The notes: a model not told the origin generated them from the sequence alone. Shown: positions 9,888 through 17,064, counted from the stretch's first letter. The stretch: DNA of 64,000 bases from Marinomonas piezotolerans (GCF_003362755.1 NZ_QKRA01000006.1:124001-188000); one strand, 5' to 3'. Numbers and translations: made by a program.

Positions 9888-10019
9888 GTCTAAAACACTC
9901 CATATTTAATTTGAGACTTTACAAGGACATTTTTGGGGAATAGCATTCACCTAAGAACTCAAATTAAACATAAACGTGTTTAAAAAGAGTATTGCCGTCT
10001 ATTTATGGAGTCTATACCA
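9888..10019. promoter_or_regulatory. Divergent lysogeny control region with two inverted repeats
   Basis: This 132-bp gap separates the leftward repressor from the rightward early genes. An 11-bp perfect inverted repeat, tttaatttgag at 9905-9915 and ctcaaattaaa at 9958-9968, spans the middle. A second one, TAAACA-N6-TGTTTA, occupies 9965-9982. Both are good operator candidates for the CI-like repressor or the Cro-like protein. A Shine-Dalgarno ggag at 10008-10011 serves the start at 10020. Confidence 0.65.
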
Positions 10020-10310
10020 ATGAACAAGAATGCAAAAGTGGTCAAAAGGGTGTCATTTGTACATGTTGAAGACGAAAACGGGGAAGCTGTGTTCGCAGAA
10101 GTGAAAGAAGTGGATAAGGCAATTGTCGTTGTTGAGCCTCCTTTCATGACGGCTGAGCTGTTTTCCATGATCGTAGGAAAAACAGAGAAAGCCATTAAAA
10201 AAGACCTGCAGGATGGTGATCTTGCTCGTTTCCAGCCAGTAGCGCGAGGCAATGTCTACGTGAACATGGCGAAACAAAAGCAAATCTGTTTAGACGCACC
10301 AGATTACTAG
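10020..10310 (+). CDS. Putative Cro/Cox-like early regulator
   Basis: A 96-residue protein and the first gene of the rightward block, facing the repressor. Its C-terminal half (TAELFSMIVGKTEKAIKKDLQDGDL then a basic stretch) looks like a small helix-turn-helix of the kind found in P2 Cox/Apl-type regulators and excisionases. The position is also that of a Cro or Cox protein, so a role in the lytic switch and/or excision is likely but inferred. The ATG at 10020 is preferred over an ATG at 10005 because ggag sits nine bases before it. Confidence 0.6.
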   Translation: MNKNAKVVKRVSFVHVEDENGEAVFAEVKEVDKAIVVVEPPFMTAELFSMIVGKTEKAIKKDLQDGDLARFQPVARGNVYVNMAKQKQICLDAPDY

Positions 10311-10322
10311 GGGGTGATTCGC

Positions 10323-10592
10323 ATGATTAAACCTCCTTACCACAAATTAAAAATTTGGCCTGAGTTTTACCGCGCTGTCATTGATGGTCGTAAGCGCTTT
10401 GAAATCCGTGAAGATGATCGCGGCTTTGCTGTTGGTCAATTGGTCTGTTTGGAAGAATTCGACCATTTAGGGGACGGCTACACAGGCCGCTCTTGTCTAG
10501 TGGAAATCACTTACTTAACTAGCTGGGCTCAACAAGAAAACCACGTTGTATTCGGTTTTGAGTTCACAGGGTTATCAAAAGAGGTGGCTTAA
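10323..10592 (+). CDS. DUF3850 (ASCH/PUA-like) protein
   Basis: An 89-residue protein with the family pattern HKLKIWPEFYRAVIDGRKRFEIREDDRGFAVGQLVCLEE followed by YTGR. DUF3850 proteins have a PUA/ASCH-like fold expected to bind RNA or a modified nucleotide; no function is established. They are common in phages. The start at 10323 is set by the strong site AGGGGGTGA at 10309-10317; a GTG at 10314 would lie inside that site. Confidence 0.8.
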   Translation: MIKPPYHKLKIWPEFYRAVIDGRKRFEIREDDRGFAVGQLVCLEEFDHLGDGYTGRSCLVEITYLTSWAQQENHVVFGFEFTGLSKEVA

Positions 10593-10594
10593 AA

Positions 10595-10687
10595 ATGGAA
10601 TTCTTTGTCATTGGGTTTGGCTGGGGCGCGGTGTTTAGTGCCGTTGCGTTGCTTGCTTATCGCCACGTCAGCAAGGGGGAAGCATGA
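10595..10687 (+). CDS. 30-residue membrane peptide
   Basis: A small gene between the DUF3850 gene and the next reading frame. It encodes 30 residues with one hydrophobic helix (FFVIGFGWGAVFSAVALLAY) and a short basic tail. Its stop overlaps the next ATG (ATGA at 10684-10687), the coupling used throughout the prophage. Function unknown. The overlap and the strong GGGGG site inside its last codons support real translation of the pair. Confidence 0.55.
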   Translation: MEFFVIGFGWGAVFSAVALLAYRHVSKGEA

Positions 10688-10878
10688 CCCCATTAGAGGA
10701 ACAACGAAAGCAGCTCCTAGCGTGGATGTTGCTTTTTCCGCCTGATCCCGTCCTTAAAAAAATCGCTACCAGTTACCACGCCATGCAACCCAAGAGAGAA
10801 GTAATCAATGTCAAACCAGCCAAGAACCAACGCCCTAGACAAAGTGAATTGCCTTTTATTCAGTTTTTCAGCGTCTGA
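10684..10878 (+). CDS. Small prophage protein, unknown
   Basis: A 64-residue protein with no recognised domain, beginning MTPLEEQRKQLLAWMLLFPPDP. It is translationally coupled to the 30-residue gene upstream and has a GGGGG ribosome-binding site at 10675-10679. Its 3' end overlaps the next gene in another frame by about 70 bases (10808-10878), which is unusual even for this compact phage. Either the next gene starts further downstream or the bases are used twice. Confidence 0.5.
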   Translation: MTPLEEQRKQLLAWMLLFPPDPVLKKIATSYHAMQPKREVINVKPAKNQRPRQSELPFIQFFSV

Positions 10879-11362
10879 AATCAACGTTGCACGGTTGATC
10901 GGTAACCACTGGCGAAAAATGTACGTATGCCACGAAATTGACCGTGGTGAAGTGGCGGGGTGGACGTTTATTACAGTTTGGGACCCTGAGCAAACCATTA
11001 GCAAAATTCAAAGACAACCGTCATTTAAAACCAGCTCACTTACTCAACACCATTATGAACTAGGCGAAATCGGCGCACAGCTAAACGCACCGTTAACCCG
11101 CTGGGAATTGGAAATGCTTAACAACATGGTAACCGCTGCAATTGAGGGCCGATTAAACCGCTTTTTGTTGCTAGATGAAGGCGTGATGAACGATGTTTTA
11201 GGTTCATATCTTACTCAGTCGTGGACGTGCAACAGCACTGCAATTGCATTGGCTGAAAAGCTCCAGTTGTTACAACACTTCGCGGGAATGTCTGACGGCC
11301 ACAGTTCCTATCAAACAGCCTTAACCGCCGTTGAGCGTACTAAGGGGGTGGAGCGTGTTTAA
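10808..11362 (+). CDS. Prophage early protein, unknown
   Basis: A protein of up to 184 residues, in the early block just before Rep. I do not recognise a domain. The middle (PLTRWELEMLNNMVTAAIEGRLNRFLLLDEGV) is helical and the protein looks soluble. The first 24 codons overlap the preceding gene in another frame; an ATG at 10919 would avoid that. Its end overlaps the Rep start by eight bases. Position suggests a role in replication or its control, which is inference only. Confidence 0.6.
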   Translation: MSNQPRTNALDKVNCLLFSFSASEINVARLIGNHWRKMYVCHEIDRGEVAGWTFITVWDPEQTISKIQRQPSFKTSSLTQHHYELGEIGAQLNAPLTRWELEMLNNMVTAAIEGRLNRFLLLDEGVMNDVLGSYLTQSWTCNSTAIALAEKLQLLQHFAGMSDGHSSYQTALTAVERTKGVERV

Positions 11363-13064
11363 TCCTACTCCCCACTGTATTGAATGGCGTAATGAACTCT
11401 TATCTGATGTAAGCCGTGAAGACGCTGCCGAATTGCGCCAGCGTCTTGACGAGTTAGACCAGTCTGAGGGGTGTGTTGCCGCTAATACGTGGCTACGTAG
11501 CGTTATTGAACGCCTGCAGTTGCTTAACCGTGTTTCAATTATGCGCCCCGCAGTAGAGAAAGAAGCTGACAGATTGGCGGAACAAATGGGGCAACATGCC
11601 GCCCTTGAGTGGTTGCGCGGTGTCGTTCAACGCCTACGTTACATTGACCGACTGATAACCGATCTAAACGGTGAAGAGCTGGCAAAGTGGGCAGAAGAAA
11701 AAAGCCGCCGCTTTGAGGTGGATTTAACCCGTGAAGCTATGGAAAGTGGTGCGGCCTATGCGCGCCGATACATGGCCGAAAACCTTTTAGCCGCTGGTGT
11801 CACGTTTACTGATTGGGAAGACGGCGACAAAGTCGCGGCTATGGCCGCTCGTATGATCTTGCCAGAATGGTGGATACGTAACGCTAAGAAACAATTTCGT
11901 GTTGTTGAGGACATATTAAGGGAATGCGGCCAAGTGAGCGCTAAGGGCTCGCCTTACGTGTCTGTCTGGTCCCTAAACAGGTTTCGTAAGCAACAACAAT
12001 CTAACCGCTCATTCCTAGAAAGCTGGGAAGCCGTAAACCAATACAACCAATCCTACACACTGGCCGACCTGTCAGACCGAGGCATTTCTAACCCTGAAAA
12101 CCGCCGCAATGAATTGATGGTCCGCATTCGTGGCACCGAAGAGCTTGCCACAGAGTTGGGGCATGAGGGCTTATTCATCACCCTGACTTGCCCGTCTAAA
12201 TATCACGCAGTCCGCAAGAAAGGAACGCGAGTGCGTAAGTTTGACGAATCACGCCCAACGGTTCGAGACGGCCAAAAATATCTTTGTGATACATGGGCAA
12301 AAATCCGCGCCTATCTAAAACGCAATGGTTTGCCTGTTTACGGTATCCGAACCGTAGAGCCTAACCATGATGGGTGCCCACACTGGCACATGCTTATGTT
12401 TTGTGACAAGGAGCATAGCCGCGCTGTCATCAACGCTTTCAAGTATTACGGACTCATGGAAGACGGCAAGGAGCGAGGCGCGAAAAAGCATCGTGTAACC
12501 GTTGTACGAATCGACCCTGAAAAAGGTCAAGCCTCTGGCTATGTCGCTAAATACGTTTCTAAGAACATTGACGGCAAGCACATTGATACAGACCTAGAGA
12601 CAGGCAAAAGCGGTACAGAGGCGGCGGAACGAATCACGGCATGGTCACGCCGTCATGGTATCCGTCAATTTCAATTCTTTGGCGGTGTATCCGTCACGGT
12701 GTGGCGTGAGCTTCGCCGCTTCAAAGTCGAAAACGCCCCCGCCCTATGCACCGATATTTTTCACGCGGCCAAACGTGCCGATTGGAAAGCATTTACCGAA
12801 CTTATGGGCGGCGTCTTCGCTGGCCGAAACCAGACCTTAAAGCCTTACTACTCAGAACCAGAAGAAAACCAATTCGGTGAAATGGTCACTTCAATCATGG
12901 GCGTTTCCCGTGGTTTAGAGGTTGCCGTCACTCGTTTGTATGAGTGGACAGTGCAAAAGGTCGGGGCTCAGGTTTTAGAGGACGACGAAGTCGTCCCTTG
13001 GACTCGTGTCAATAACTGTACGGGGGGCGAAGCCGCCCCTATTCCAATACCCGTTTATCACTAA
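11355..13064 (+). CDS. Rolling-circle replication initiator (phiX174 gpA/PM2 P12-like)
   Basis: HUH endonuclease of about 569 residues, superfamily I with two active-site tyrosines. Motif I is GLFITLTCPSKYH, motif II is CPHWHMLMFCD (the metal-binding His pair), and motif III is GYVAKYVSKNI, giving the paired tyrosines four residues apart. It would nick the origin and start rolling-circle copying of the excised circle. PM2 P12 is of the same family and of similar size. The GTG at 11355 is chosen because the strong site AAGGGGG at 11342-11348 precedes it; a TTG at 11331 is the alternative. Confidence 0.9.
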   Translation: MFNPTPHCIEWRNELLSDVSREDAAELRQRLDELDQSEGCVAANTWLRSVIERLQLLNRVSIMRPAVEKEADRLAEQMGQHAALEWLRGVVQRLRYIDRLITDLNGEELAKWAEEKSRRFEVDLTREAMESGAAYARRYMAENLLAAGVTFTDWEDGDKVAAMAARMILPEWWIRNAKKQFRVVEDILRECGQVSAKGSPYVSVWSLNRFRKQQQSNRSFLESWEAVNQYNQSYTLADLSDRGISNPENRRNELMVRIRGTEELATELGHEGLFITLTCPSKYHAVRKKGTRVRKFDESRPTVRDGQKYLCDTWAKIRAYLKRNGLPVYGIRTVEPNHDGCPHWHMLMFCDKEHSRAVINAFKYYGLMEDGKERGAKKHRVTVVRIDPEKGQASGYVAKYVSKNIDGKHIDTDLETGKSGTEAAERITAWSRRHGIRQFQFFGGVSVTVWRELRRFKVENAPALCTDIFHAAKRADWKAFTELMGGVFAGRNQTLKPYYSEPEENQFGEMVTSIMGVSRGLEVAVTRLYEWTVQKVGAQVLEDDEVVPWTRVNNCTGGEAAPIPIPVYH

Positions 13065-13077
13065 AGGAACCAACCCA

Positions 13078-13296
13078 ATGGAAAACGAAGAATTAGAAGC
13101 ACTACTTGAAAGACGAACCGAAGCACAAGCCAAGCTCAAAGACGCAATGAAGGGACTAAGCGGCCTTAATCCTGTGTCGCTGATGACGGGCGGCTTTAAA
13201 TCACTGGAAGGGGTAGCGGCGCAATTTGAAAGCGTGGCATTTCTCAATGATGAAGTGATCAACGAACTAGCACGGAGGGCGTTAGAAAATGGCTAA
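13078..13296 (+). CDS. Small prophage protein, unknown
   Basis: A 72-residue protein starting MENEELEALLERRTEAQ, with an acidic helical first half and a Gly/Ser-containing middle. No family is recognised. The ATG at 13078 follows the ribosome-binding site aaagga, 14 bases after the Rep stop codon. Its stop codon overlaps the next gene's start by eight bases, so it belongs to the same transcript. Probably a virion or assembly factor, given its place between Rep and the packaging ATPase. Confidence 0.6.
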   Translation: MENEELEALLERRTEAQAKLKDAMKGLSGLNPVSLMTGGFKSLEGVAAQFESVAFLNDEVINELARRALENG

Positions 13297-13711
13297 CACA
13301 ATCGGATACATCAAGTGCCCCGAGCGGCATTGCAACGAAGTGGCGGAAGTACGCCAAGCGGCTGGCAAACGTGCCAGCCTTTACACCGTTTGCCCTGCTT
13401 GCGGTACGAACCAAGGCAACGGCGTAGCCCGTCAAAAATACCTAGCGGATAACCTAAAGGCTACCCGCGAAGAGCTGGAAATTAAGCCAAAAACGGATAC
13501 CGAAGAAAAAACCGCTATACCAAGTAAACAAGCGGCTTCCAGCGTTTCGGAGGATACCAAGCCGAAGCCTAAAGCGGATACCGAAACGATACCTAAAGGC
13601 TCCCCCACTGCCCCGCCTGTTTTATTGGGCGTTTTAGCTCTGGGGGCGGCAGTGATCACGGCAGTTTTTGCCACTCGTAAACCAAGTAAACACAAGGAAC
13701 AAACAGCATGA
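13289..13711 (+). CDS. Zinc-ribbon and membrane-anchor protein
   Basis: A 140-residue protein in three parts. The first is a putative zinc ribbon (CPERHC at 10-15 and CPACG about 20 residues later). The second is a Lys/Thr/Pro-rich linker. The third is a single hydrophobic helix near the C-terminus (VLLGVLALGAAVITAVFA) followed by a basic tail. A DNA- or protein-binding head on a membrane anchor would suit a virus with an inner membrane, but no function is known. It is coupled to both neighbours by overlaps (13289/13296 and ATGA at 13708). Confidence 0.6.
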   Translation: MANTIGYIKCPERHCNEVAEVRQAAGKRASLYTVCPACGTNQGNGVARQKYLADNLKATREELEIKPKTDTEEKTAIPSKQAASSVSEDTKPKPKADTETIPKGSPTAPPVLLGVLALGAAVITAVFATRKPSKHKEQTA

Positions 13712-14193
13712 AAGACGAAGAGCAATTAGAACTTGAACACACTGGCGAGTTACCTACCGAGCAAGCGGAATACCTAAAGGCTTTGGAAGCCGAAGAGCTG
13801 GCGGAAGACTTCGACCCTGAGCAAGCCAAGGCCGAAGAAAAGGCGGCAGAACAGCAGGCTGAAATGGACGAGCAGACCGCACAAATGACAGCGGTCATGG
13901 GCTTGGGAACGATTGAATTTGCGCTTAAGCGCTTCATTCACCCTGAGTTTGAATTCACCCCTGAAACCAAGGCGTATGCCATTGAGAACCTTAGCCCTGC
14001 ATTGATCAAATACGGCGCTTTGCTTCCTGAATGGATGGGCGCATACGATGCCGAAATTAAAGCGGCCATGGCCGTAGGCAAACTGGTATCTGAGGGCATG
14101 GACACCAGCCGCGAGCTAAAAGCCAAAGATGCCGCCGAAGCCAAGGCCAAAAAGGACGCGCAAGACAACCAGCGTGATCAGGTGGCGGCATGA
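13708..14193 (+). CDS. Acidic helical prophage protein, unknown
   Basis: A 161-residue, strongly acidic protein with Glu/Ala-rich ends predicted to form helices or coiled coils. The central segment (MTAVMGLGTIEFALKRFIHPEFEFTPETKAYAIENLSPALIKYG) is mixed and may be the conserved core. It is sandwiched by ATGA overlaps between the zinc-ribbon protein and the packaging ATPase, so it is likely made in step with the ATPase. An assembly or scaffolding role is plausible but unproven. Confidence 0.6.
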   Translation: MKDEEQLELEHTGELPTEQAEYLKALEAEELAEDFDPEQAKAEEKAAEQQAEMDEQTAQMTAVMGLGTIEFALKRFIHPEFEFTPETKAYAIENLSPALIKYGALLPEWMGAYDAEIKAAMAVGKLVSEGMDTSRELKAKDAAEAKAKKDAQDNQRDQVAA

Positions 14194-14882
14194 GCTTACA
14201 GCCACGTAACCCCAATAACCGATTGAGCGCGGAACATGCGCTCTTTGTTGGTTCCTCTGGCTCTGGCAAAACCACGGCGGTGAAGCAAGTCGGCGTGATC
14301 AAAGCCACCGATCAGGTGGCCTTGTTCGACCCTTACAACGATTATGAAACCCTATGTGGTCGTGAGGTGCGCCGTTATACCTCATTGGCGGGGTTTGCCC
14401 GTGCACTTTACTCTGCCCGTGCCGCCAAAGCGGGGCGCGGTTTTAAGATCGCCTACAGCCCCAAAGACGGCGCAAACCCAAAGAACCTTGAAGCCTTTTC
14501 AAAAATCATTTGGGGTGCTGGGGACGGCCTACATAAGAAGCCTTTGAAAGTGATCTTTGAAGAGCTTGCCAAGTGTGTGAACACCAGCGGCGCGGCGCGT
14601 GGTGCGTTCGGTGAAATCCTAACGGGTGGTCGCAAGTTTGGGCTTCATGCCATTTGTATTTTTCAGCGTGGGCAAGAAGTGCCTAAAACGGTAATGGGGC
14701 AATGTTCGATTAAATGGGTAGGACGACAGGAGCGTAAAAAAGATGCGGTGTATCTGGCGGACGAACTGGATTTACCCGTTGATAACATTATCAAGTTACC
14801 CCGATACCACTATTTGATGAAAACCGCCGATCACAATATCGGTCAATTTGATCAAGGCAAGCTTAGAAAACTGGCCGCTTAA
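14190..14882 (+). CDS. Genome-packaging ATPase (PM2 P9/FtsK-HerA type)
   Basis: A 230-residue P-loop ATPase. Walker A is VGSSGSGKTTAVKQ (about residues 21-34) and Walker B is LKVIFEELAKC. TGGRKFGLHAICIFQR follows, as in FtsK/HerA-like packaging ATPases of tailless membrane-containing phages such as PM2 (P9) and PRD1. These enzymes pump DNA into preformed capsids. It is the last gene before a strong terminator, closing the early/packaging operon; the capsid genes start a new transcript. Confidence 0.88.
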   Translation: MSLQPRNPNNRLSAEHALFVGSSGSGKTTAVKQVGVIKATDQVALFDPYNDYETLCGREVRRYTSLAGFARALYSARAAKAGRGFKIAYSPKDGANPKNLEAFSKIIWGAGDGLHKKPLKVIFEELAKCVNTSGAARGAFGEILTGGRKFGLHAICIFQRGQEVPKTVMGQCSIKWVGRQERKKDAVYLADELDLPVDNIIKLPRYHYLMKTADHNIGQFDQGKLRKLAA

Positions 14883-14910
14883 CTTGATATAGTGTGCAAA
14901 CAATAAGGAT

Positions 14911-14947
14911 AAAAAGCCCCGATATACCTTTAGGTATCGGGGCTTTT
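14911..14947 (+). terminator. Strong terminator between early and late blocks
   Basis: The hairpin aaaaagccccgata / tatcggggctttttt has one bulged base and a short loop, with a T-run at its end. It is symmetrical enough to work in both directions. It separates the ATPase gene from the late (capsid) promoter region. Confidence 0.9.
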
Positions 14948-14954
14948 TTGTGAC

Positions 14955-15020
14955 TTGACGGAAGCCTAGAGCGGTTTTGTATGTTTCGTCCTGTTCAACA
15001 AACATTAATCACGAACAGGA
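14955..15020 (+). promoter_or_regulatory. Candidate late promoter and operator
   Basis: A -35-like TTGACG (14955-14960) is followed 16 bases later by TTGTAT (14977-14982). Just downstream lies an 8-bp perfect inverted repeat, tcctgttc (14989-14996) and gaacagga (15013-15020). It could be an operator for a late-gene regulator or an mRNA hairpin in the 5' leader. It stands right before the capsid genes. Confidence 0.55.
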
Positions 15021-15032
15021 ACATTCAACAAT

Positions 15033-15143
15033 ATGAAAGACGTTAAAAAATACATGCCTATGGTAATGGTCGCGCTAGCAGTAGCGGCGGCGGTTGTCTG
15101 GGCGTCAAACAATGTCGATGCTGTCGAAGACGCAATCGGTTAA
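15033..15143 (+). CDS. 36-residue membrane peptide, first late gene
   Basis: The gene encodes 36 residues. A basic start (MKDVKKYMP) is followed by one hydrophobic helix (MVMVALAVAAAVVWA) and a short acidic tail. It stands immediately before the capsid gene, with ten bases between its stop codon (15143) and the capsid ATG. Tiny one-helix proteins are abundant in the inner membrane of PM2-like virions, so a virion membrane protein is the likely identity (inference). Confidence 0.62.
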   Translation: MKDVKKYMPMVMVALAVAAAVVWASNNVDAVEDAIG

Positions 15144-15152
15144 GGGGGCATT

Positions 15153-15950
15153 ATGTTACAGGTAGTGAAACCCCTAAACAGTTTCAACGGTGTGGGCTTT
15201 AACTCTAAGGCGTCTATGTCTTTGCCAGTGGGCCCCACTTACAACGAGATCCATTTAGTCACGTCATTGACTGCGGCGCAAATCCGCCAAGTGTCGGTGG
15301 TGCTGAATGGTGACACCATCATCCAAGTAAGCGGTGACGATTTGGTCATGATGGAAAACTACAAAGGTCACTTCGTTGATGAAGGTACGTTTGTTATCCC
15401 ATTTACCAACCCAACAGCGAAAAACCAGAACGGTGCGAACTTTGGCGGATTGGTCACTTTGGCGGGTGAGAACATCACCTTAGAAGTGGAAATCGGTGCA
15501 GGTTCGGGGGCTTTGACTCTGGACGCTTACGCCTTCCAAACCCCTGCACAGGCTCGCCGTGTTTGGGTGCCTCGTATTCGTACCCACGTCATGCCAGCGA
15601 ACGCGGCAGGCTGGAACGACTTTACGACTTTTCCAGCGAACGCGGCTACGTCTATTCGCCGTGCCTACTTCAAGGCGGGGATCAATCGTCTGAAAGTGGA
15701 ACGCGACAACCTCATTCTGTTTGATGCAAAGGATTCGCTACAGCGCTTACAGCAAAAACGAATCGGGCGTTTCCCTCAAGAGGGCGTGTTTACCTTTGAT
15801 CCGACCATGTACGGCTTTGAGCAAGCGGACGTGCTGAACACAGGTTACAGCTCTGAGTTTGTTTTCCGTGTGGAAGTGAATGAAGCGAAGCCTATTCCCG
15901 TTTTGGTTGAGTCCATTCAACAAGTCGCACCGCTAACAGCAACGGCTTAA
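15153..15950 (+). CDS. Major capsid protein, PM2 P2-like double jelly roll
   Basis: A 265-residue protein, close to the 269 residues of PM2 P2. The N-terminus follows the remembered P2 pattern: LNSFNGVGFNSKASMSLPVGPTY, then LTAAQIRQVSVVLNGDTI and a DLVMMENYK-type segment. P2 is a double jelly-roll protein whose trimers form the icosahedral shell around the membrane. Predominantly beta composition and the absence of any signal or membrane segment agree. It is preceded by an excellent ribosome-binding site, TAAGGGGG, as expected for the most abundant protein. Homology is from memory; a structure prediction would settle it. Confidence 0.82.
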   Translation: MLQVVKPLNSFNGVGFNSKASMSLPVGPTYNEIHLVTSLTAAQIRQVSVVLNGDTIIQVSGDDLVMMENYKGHFVDEGTFVIPFTNPTAKNQNGANFGGLVTLAGENITLEVEIGAGSGALTLDAYAFQTPAQARRVWVPRIRTHVMPANAAGWNDFTTFPANAATSIRRAYFKAGINRLKVERDNLILFDAKDSLQRLQQKRIGRFPQEGVFTFDPTMYGFEQADVLNTGYSSEFVFRVEVNEAKPIPVLVESIQQVAPLTATA

Positions 15951-15960
15951 GGGGGCGGCT

Positions 15961-16260
15961 ATGGGTATTAGGGACAGCGTAACCGCTTATGTCGATGAAA
16001 AGGAACAAGCCGTTTCTGAGTGGTGGAATGACACCGAAGACAGCGAGGGCGCGCCTAAGTCTTACCAACAGCAAGCCCAAGCGGAAAAGCTAGCGGAGGG
16101 CTCCGCCCTTCCCAAAGTGGAAACGGCAAGTAATGCCACAGGGGAGACCGTTGTGGTCACTGCTTCGGCTTTACCGCCCTATTCGCCTTGGTTGATCGGT
16201 GGCGGTGTGCTGGTGGTCGTGTTGGCTGTCTTCGCCATGATGATGAAAGGGGGTAAATGA
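15961..16260 (+). CDS. Virion membrane protein with C-terminal KGGK
   Basis: A 99-residue protein with a soluble, acidic N-terminal two-thirds, a Pro-rich turn (LPPYSP) and one C-terminal hydrophobic helix (WLIGGGVLVVVLAVFAMMM) ending KGGK. The topology is that of a tail-anchored membrane protein. It directly follows the capsid protein, with a GGGGG ribosome-binding site at 15951-15955, so it probably links shell and membrane as small PM2 membrane proteins do (inference). Confidence 0.65.
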   Translation: MGIRDSVTAYVDEKEQAVSEWWNDTEDSEGAPKSYQQQAQAEKLAEGSALPKVETASNATGETVVVTASALPPYSPWLIGGGVLVVVLAVFAMMMKGGK

Positions 16261-16406
16261 TGCCATTGGTTTTCTTAGCGCCTCTTTTATCGGGTGTGGT
16301 CGGCTTCGGTGCTGGCTGGTGGGCGGGTGATTCGTTCGGCTGGGTTAAGTGGTTAGTTATTGCGGCTTTATTGTTTGTCGGCCTTAAGAAAATGGGGGTG
16401 ATCTAA
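16260..16406 (+). CDS. 48-residue membrane protein
   Basis: A small gene encoding two hydrophobic stretches (VFLAPLLSGVVGFGAGWWAG and WLVIAALLFVGL) separated by a short polar turn, so probably a hairpin in the membrane. The start is either ATG at 16257 or at 16260; both overlap the preceding stop. Its stop overlaps the next ATG (taatg at 16404-16408). Likely a structural protein of the virion membrane; no homologue recognised. Confidence 0.6.
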   Translation: MPLVFLAPLLSGVVGFGAGWWAGDSFGWVKWLVIAALLFVGLKKMGVI

Positions 16407-16486
16407 TGCGGTTCATTCCCTTTTTGATCAAGTCCGTCATGTTGGCTGTAGTGTCGTTTTTCTTAACGAAGAAGTTGGGGGGTTAA
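16406..16486 (+). CDS. 26-residue membrane peptide
   Basis: It encodes 26 residues: MRFIPFLIKSVMLAVV, then SFFLTKKLGG. This is one short hydrophobic helix flanked by basic residues. It is coupled to the previous gene by TAATG and is followed directly by the next ATG. A GGGGG site at 16394-16398 serves it. Among the smallest genes in the window; the coupling and ribosome-binding site are the main evidence that it is real. Confidence 0.52.
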   Translation: MRFIPFLIKSVMLAVVSFFLTKKLGG

Positions 16487-16690
16487 ATGACTTCTATTCC
16501 TGGCATCAGTTCGGGTGGTGGTGACATTAGCCCCGACTTAAGCGCAACGGCTACCAACACAGGCGGCACTAACGCATTGGGTGGTTTTGCATTTGGTAAC
16601 TACTCCAAGTCAAAAGGCGTTAGCCCGTTATTGATTGGCGGCGTTGTGGTGGTTGCACTTTGGTTCATGTTCAAAGGGGGCAAGCGATGA
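16487..16690 (+). CDS. Gly/Ser-rich virion membrane protein with C-terminal KGGKR
   Basis: A 67-residue protein with a Gly/Ser/Thr-rich polar half (SSGGGDISPDLSATATNTGGTN) and one C-terminal hydrophobic helix (PLLIGGVVVVALWFMF) ending KGGKR. The tail repeats the layout of the 15961 and 17064 proteins. Translationally coupled to the next gene (ATGA at 16687-16690). Probably a structural membrane protein; no family recognised. Confidence 0.6.
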   Translation: MTSIPGISSGGGDISPDLSATATNTGGTNALGGFAFGNYSKSKGVSPLLIGGVVVVALWFMFKGGKR

Positions 16691-17064
16691 AGGTACAGCG
16701 CATTAATTGGCCTCATGAAGTGCCTGAAAAACTGCTTACAGCCTGTGGTGACGATTTCAAAACCATTCGTAACCAAGTGCAAGACGGCATTGCCCATTTG
16801 TACAAGCTCGAATCAAACAACACTGATTTGTTGGTGGTGACACGCGGCGAAGAAACGCCAAGCGGTAGAGAGTTCGTGGTTGTGTGTGTAGCGGGTCATG
16901 GCATGAAAGACGCGGGGCAATTCTTGATTGATAACGCCAGTCGTCTGGGCTTTGACTGCATTCGCTATCACGCAAGCGAAGCCACTCACCGTCTTTACTC
17001 AGCCTATGGCTTTGGCGGTGATGAAATCGAGCGTGTCTACAAAGTCGCGTTAGGGGGTGAGTGA
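16687..17064 (+). CDS. GNAT-like acetyltransferase-fold protein
   Basis: A 125-residue protein. The second half (REFVVVCVAGHGMKDAGQFLIDNASRLGFDCIRYHAS then HRLYSAYGF) follows the pattern of the GNAT C-terminal half, in which a strand, a long helix and an xxYGF segment precede the last strand. The classical acetyl-CoA loop (Q/RxxGxG/A) is weak, so it may be a binding protein rather than an enzyme. Sitting in the virion gene block is odd for an acetyltransferase. The start at 16687 is fixed by GGGGG at 16676-16680 and an ATGA overlap. Confidence 0.5.
   Translation: MKVQRINWPHEVPEKLLTACGDDFKTIRNQVQDGIAHLYKLESNNTDLLVVTRGEETPSGREFVVVCVAGHGMKDAGQFLIDNASRLGFDCIRYHASEATHRLYSAYGFGGDEIERVYKVALGGE

Noticed and set aside
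13022..13040. GC hairpin ggggc/gcccc in the end of the Rep gene as a terminator
   Set aside because: It lies within coding sequence and has no T-tract; the next gene follows in the same transcript.
11355..13064. Filamentous phage (inovirus) origin of the element, because of Rep and small membrane proteins
   Set aside because: There is no Zot/pI-type assembly ATPase and no pIII-like adhesin; the ATPase and the capsid protein are of the tailless icosahedral type.
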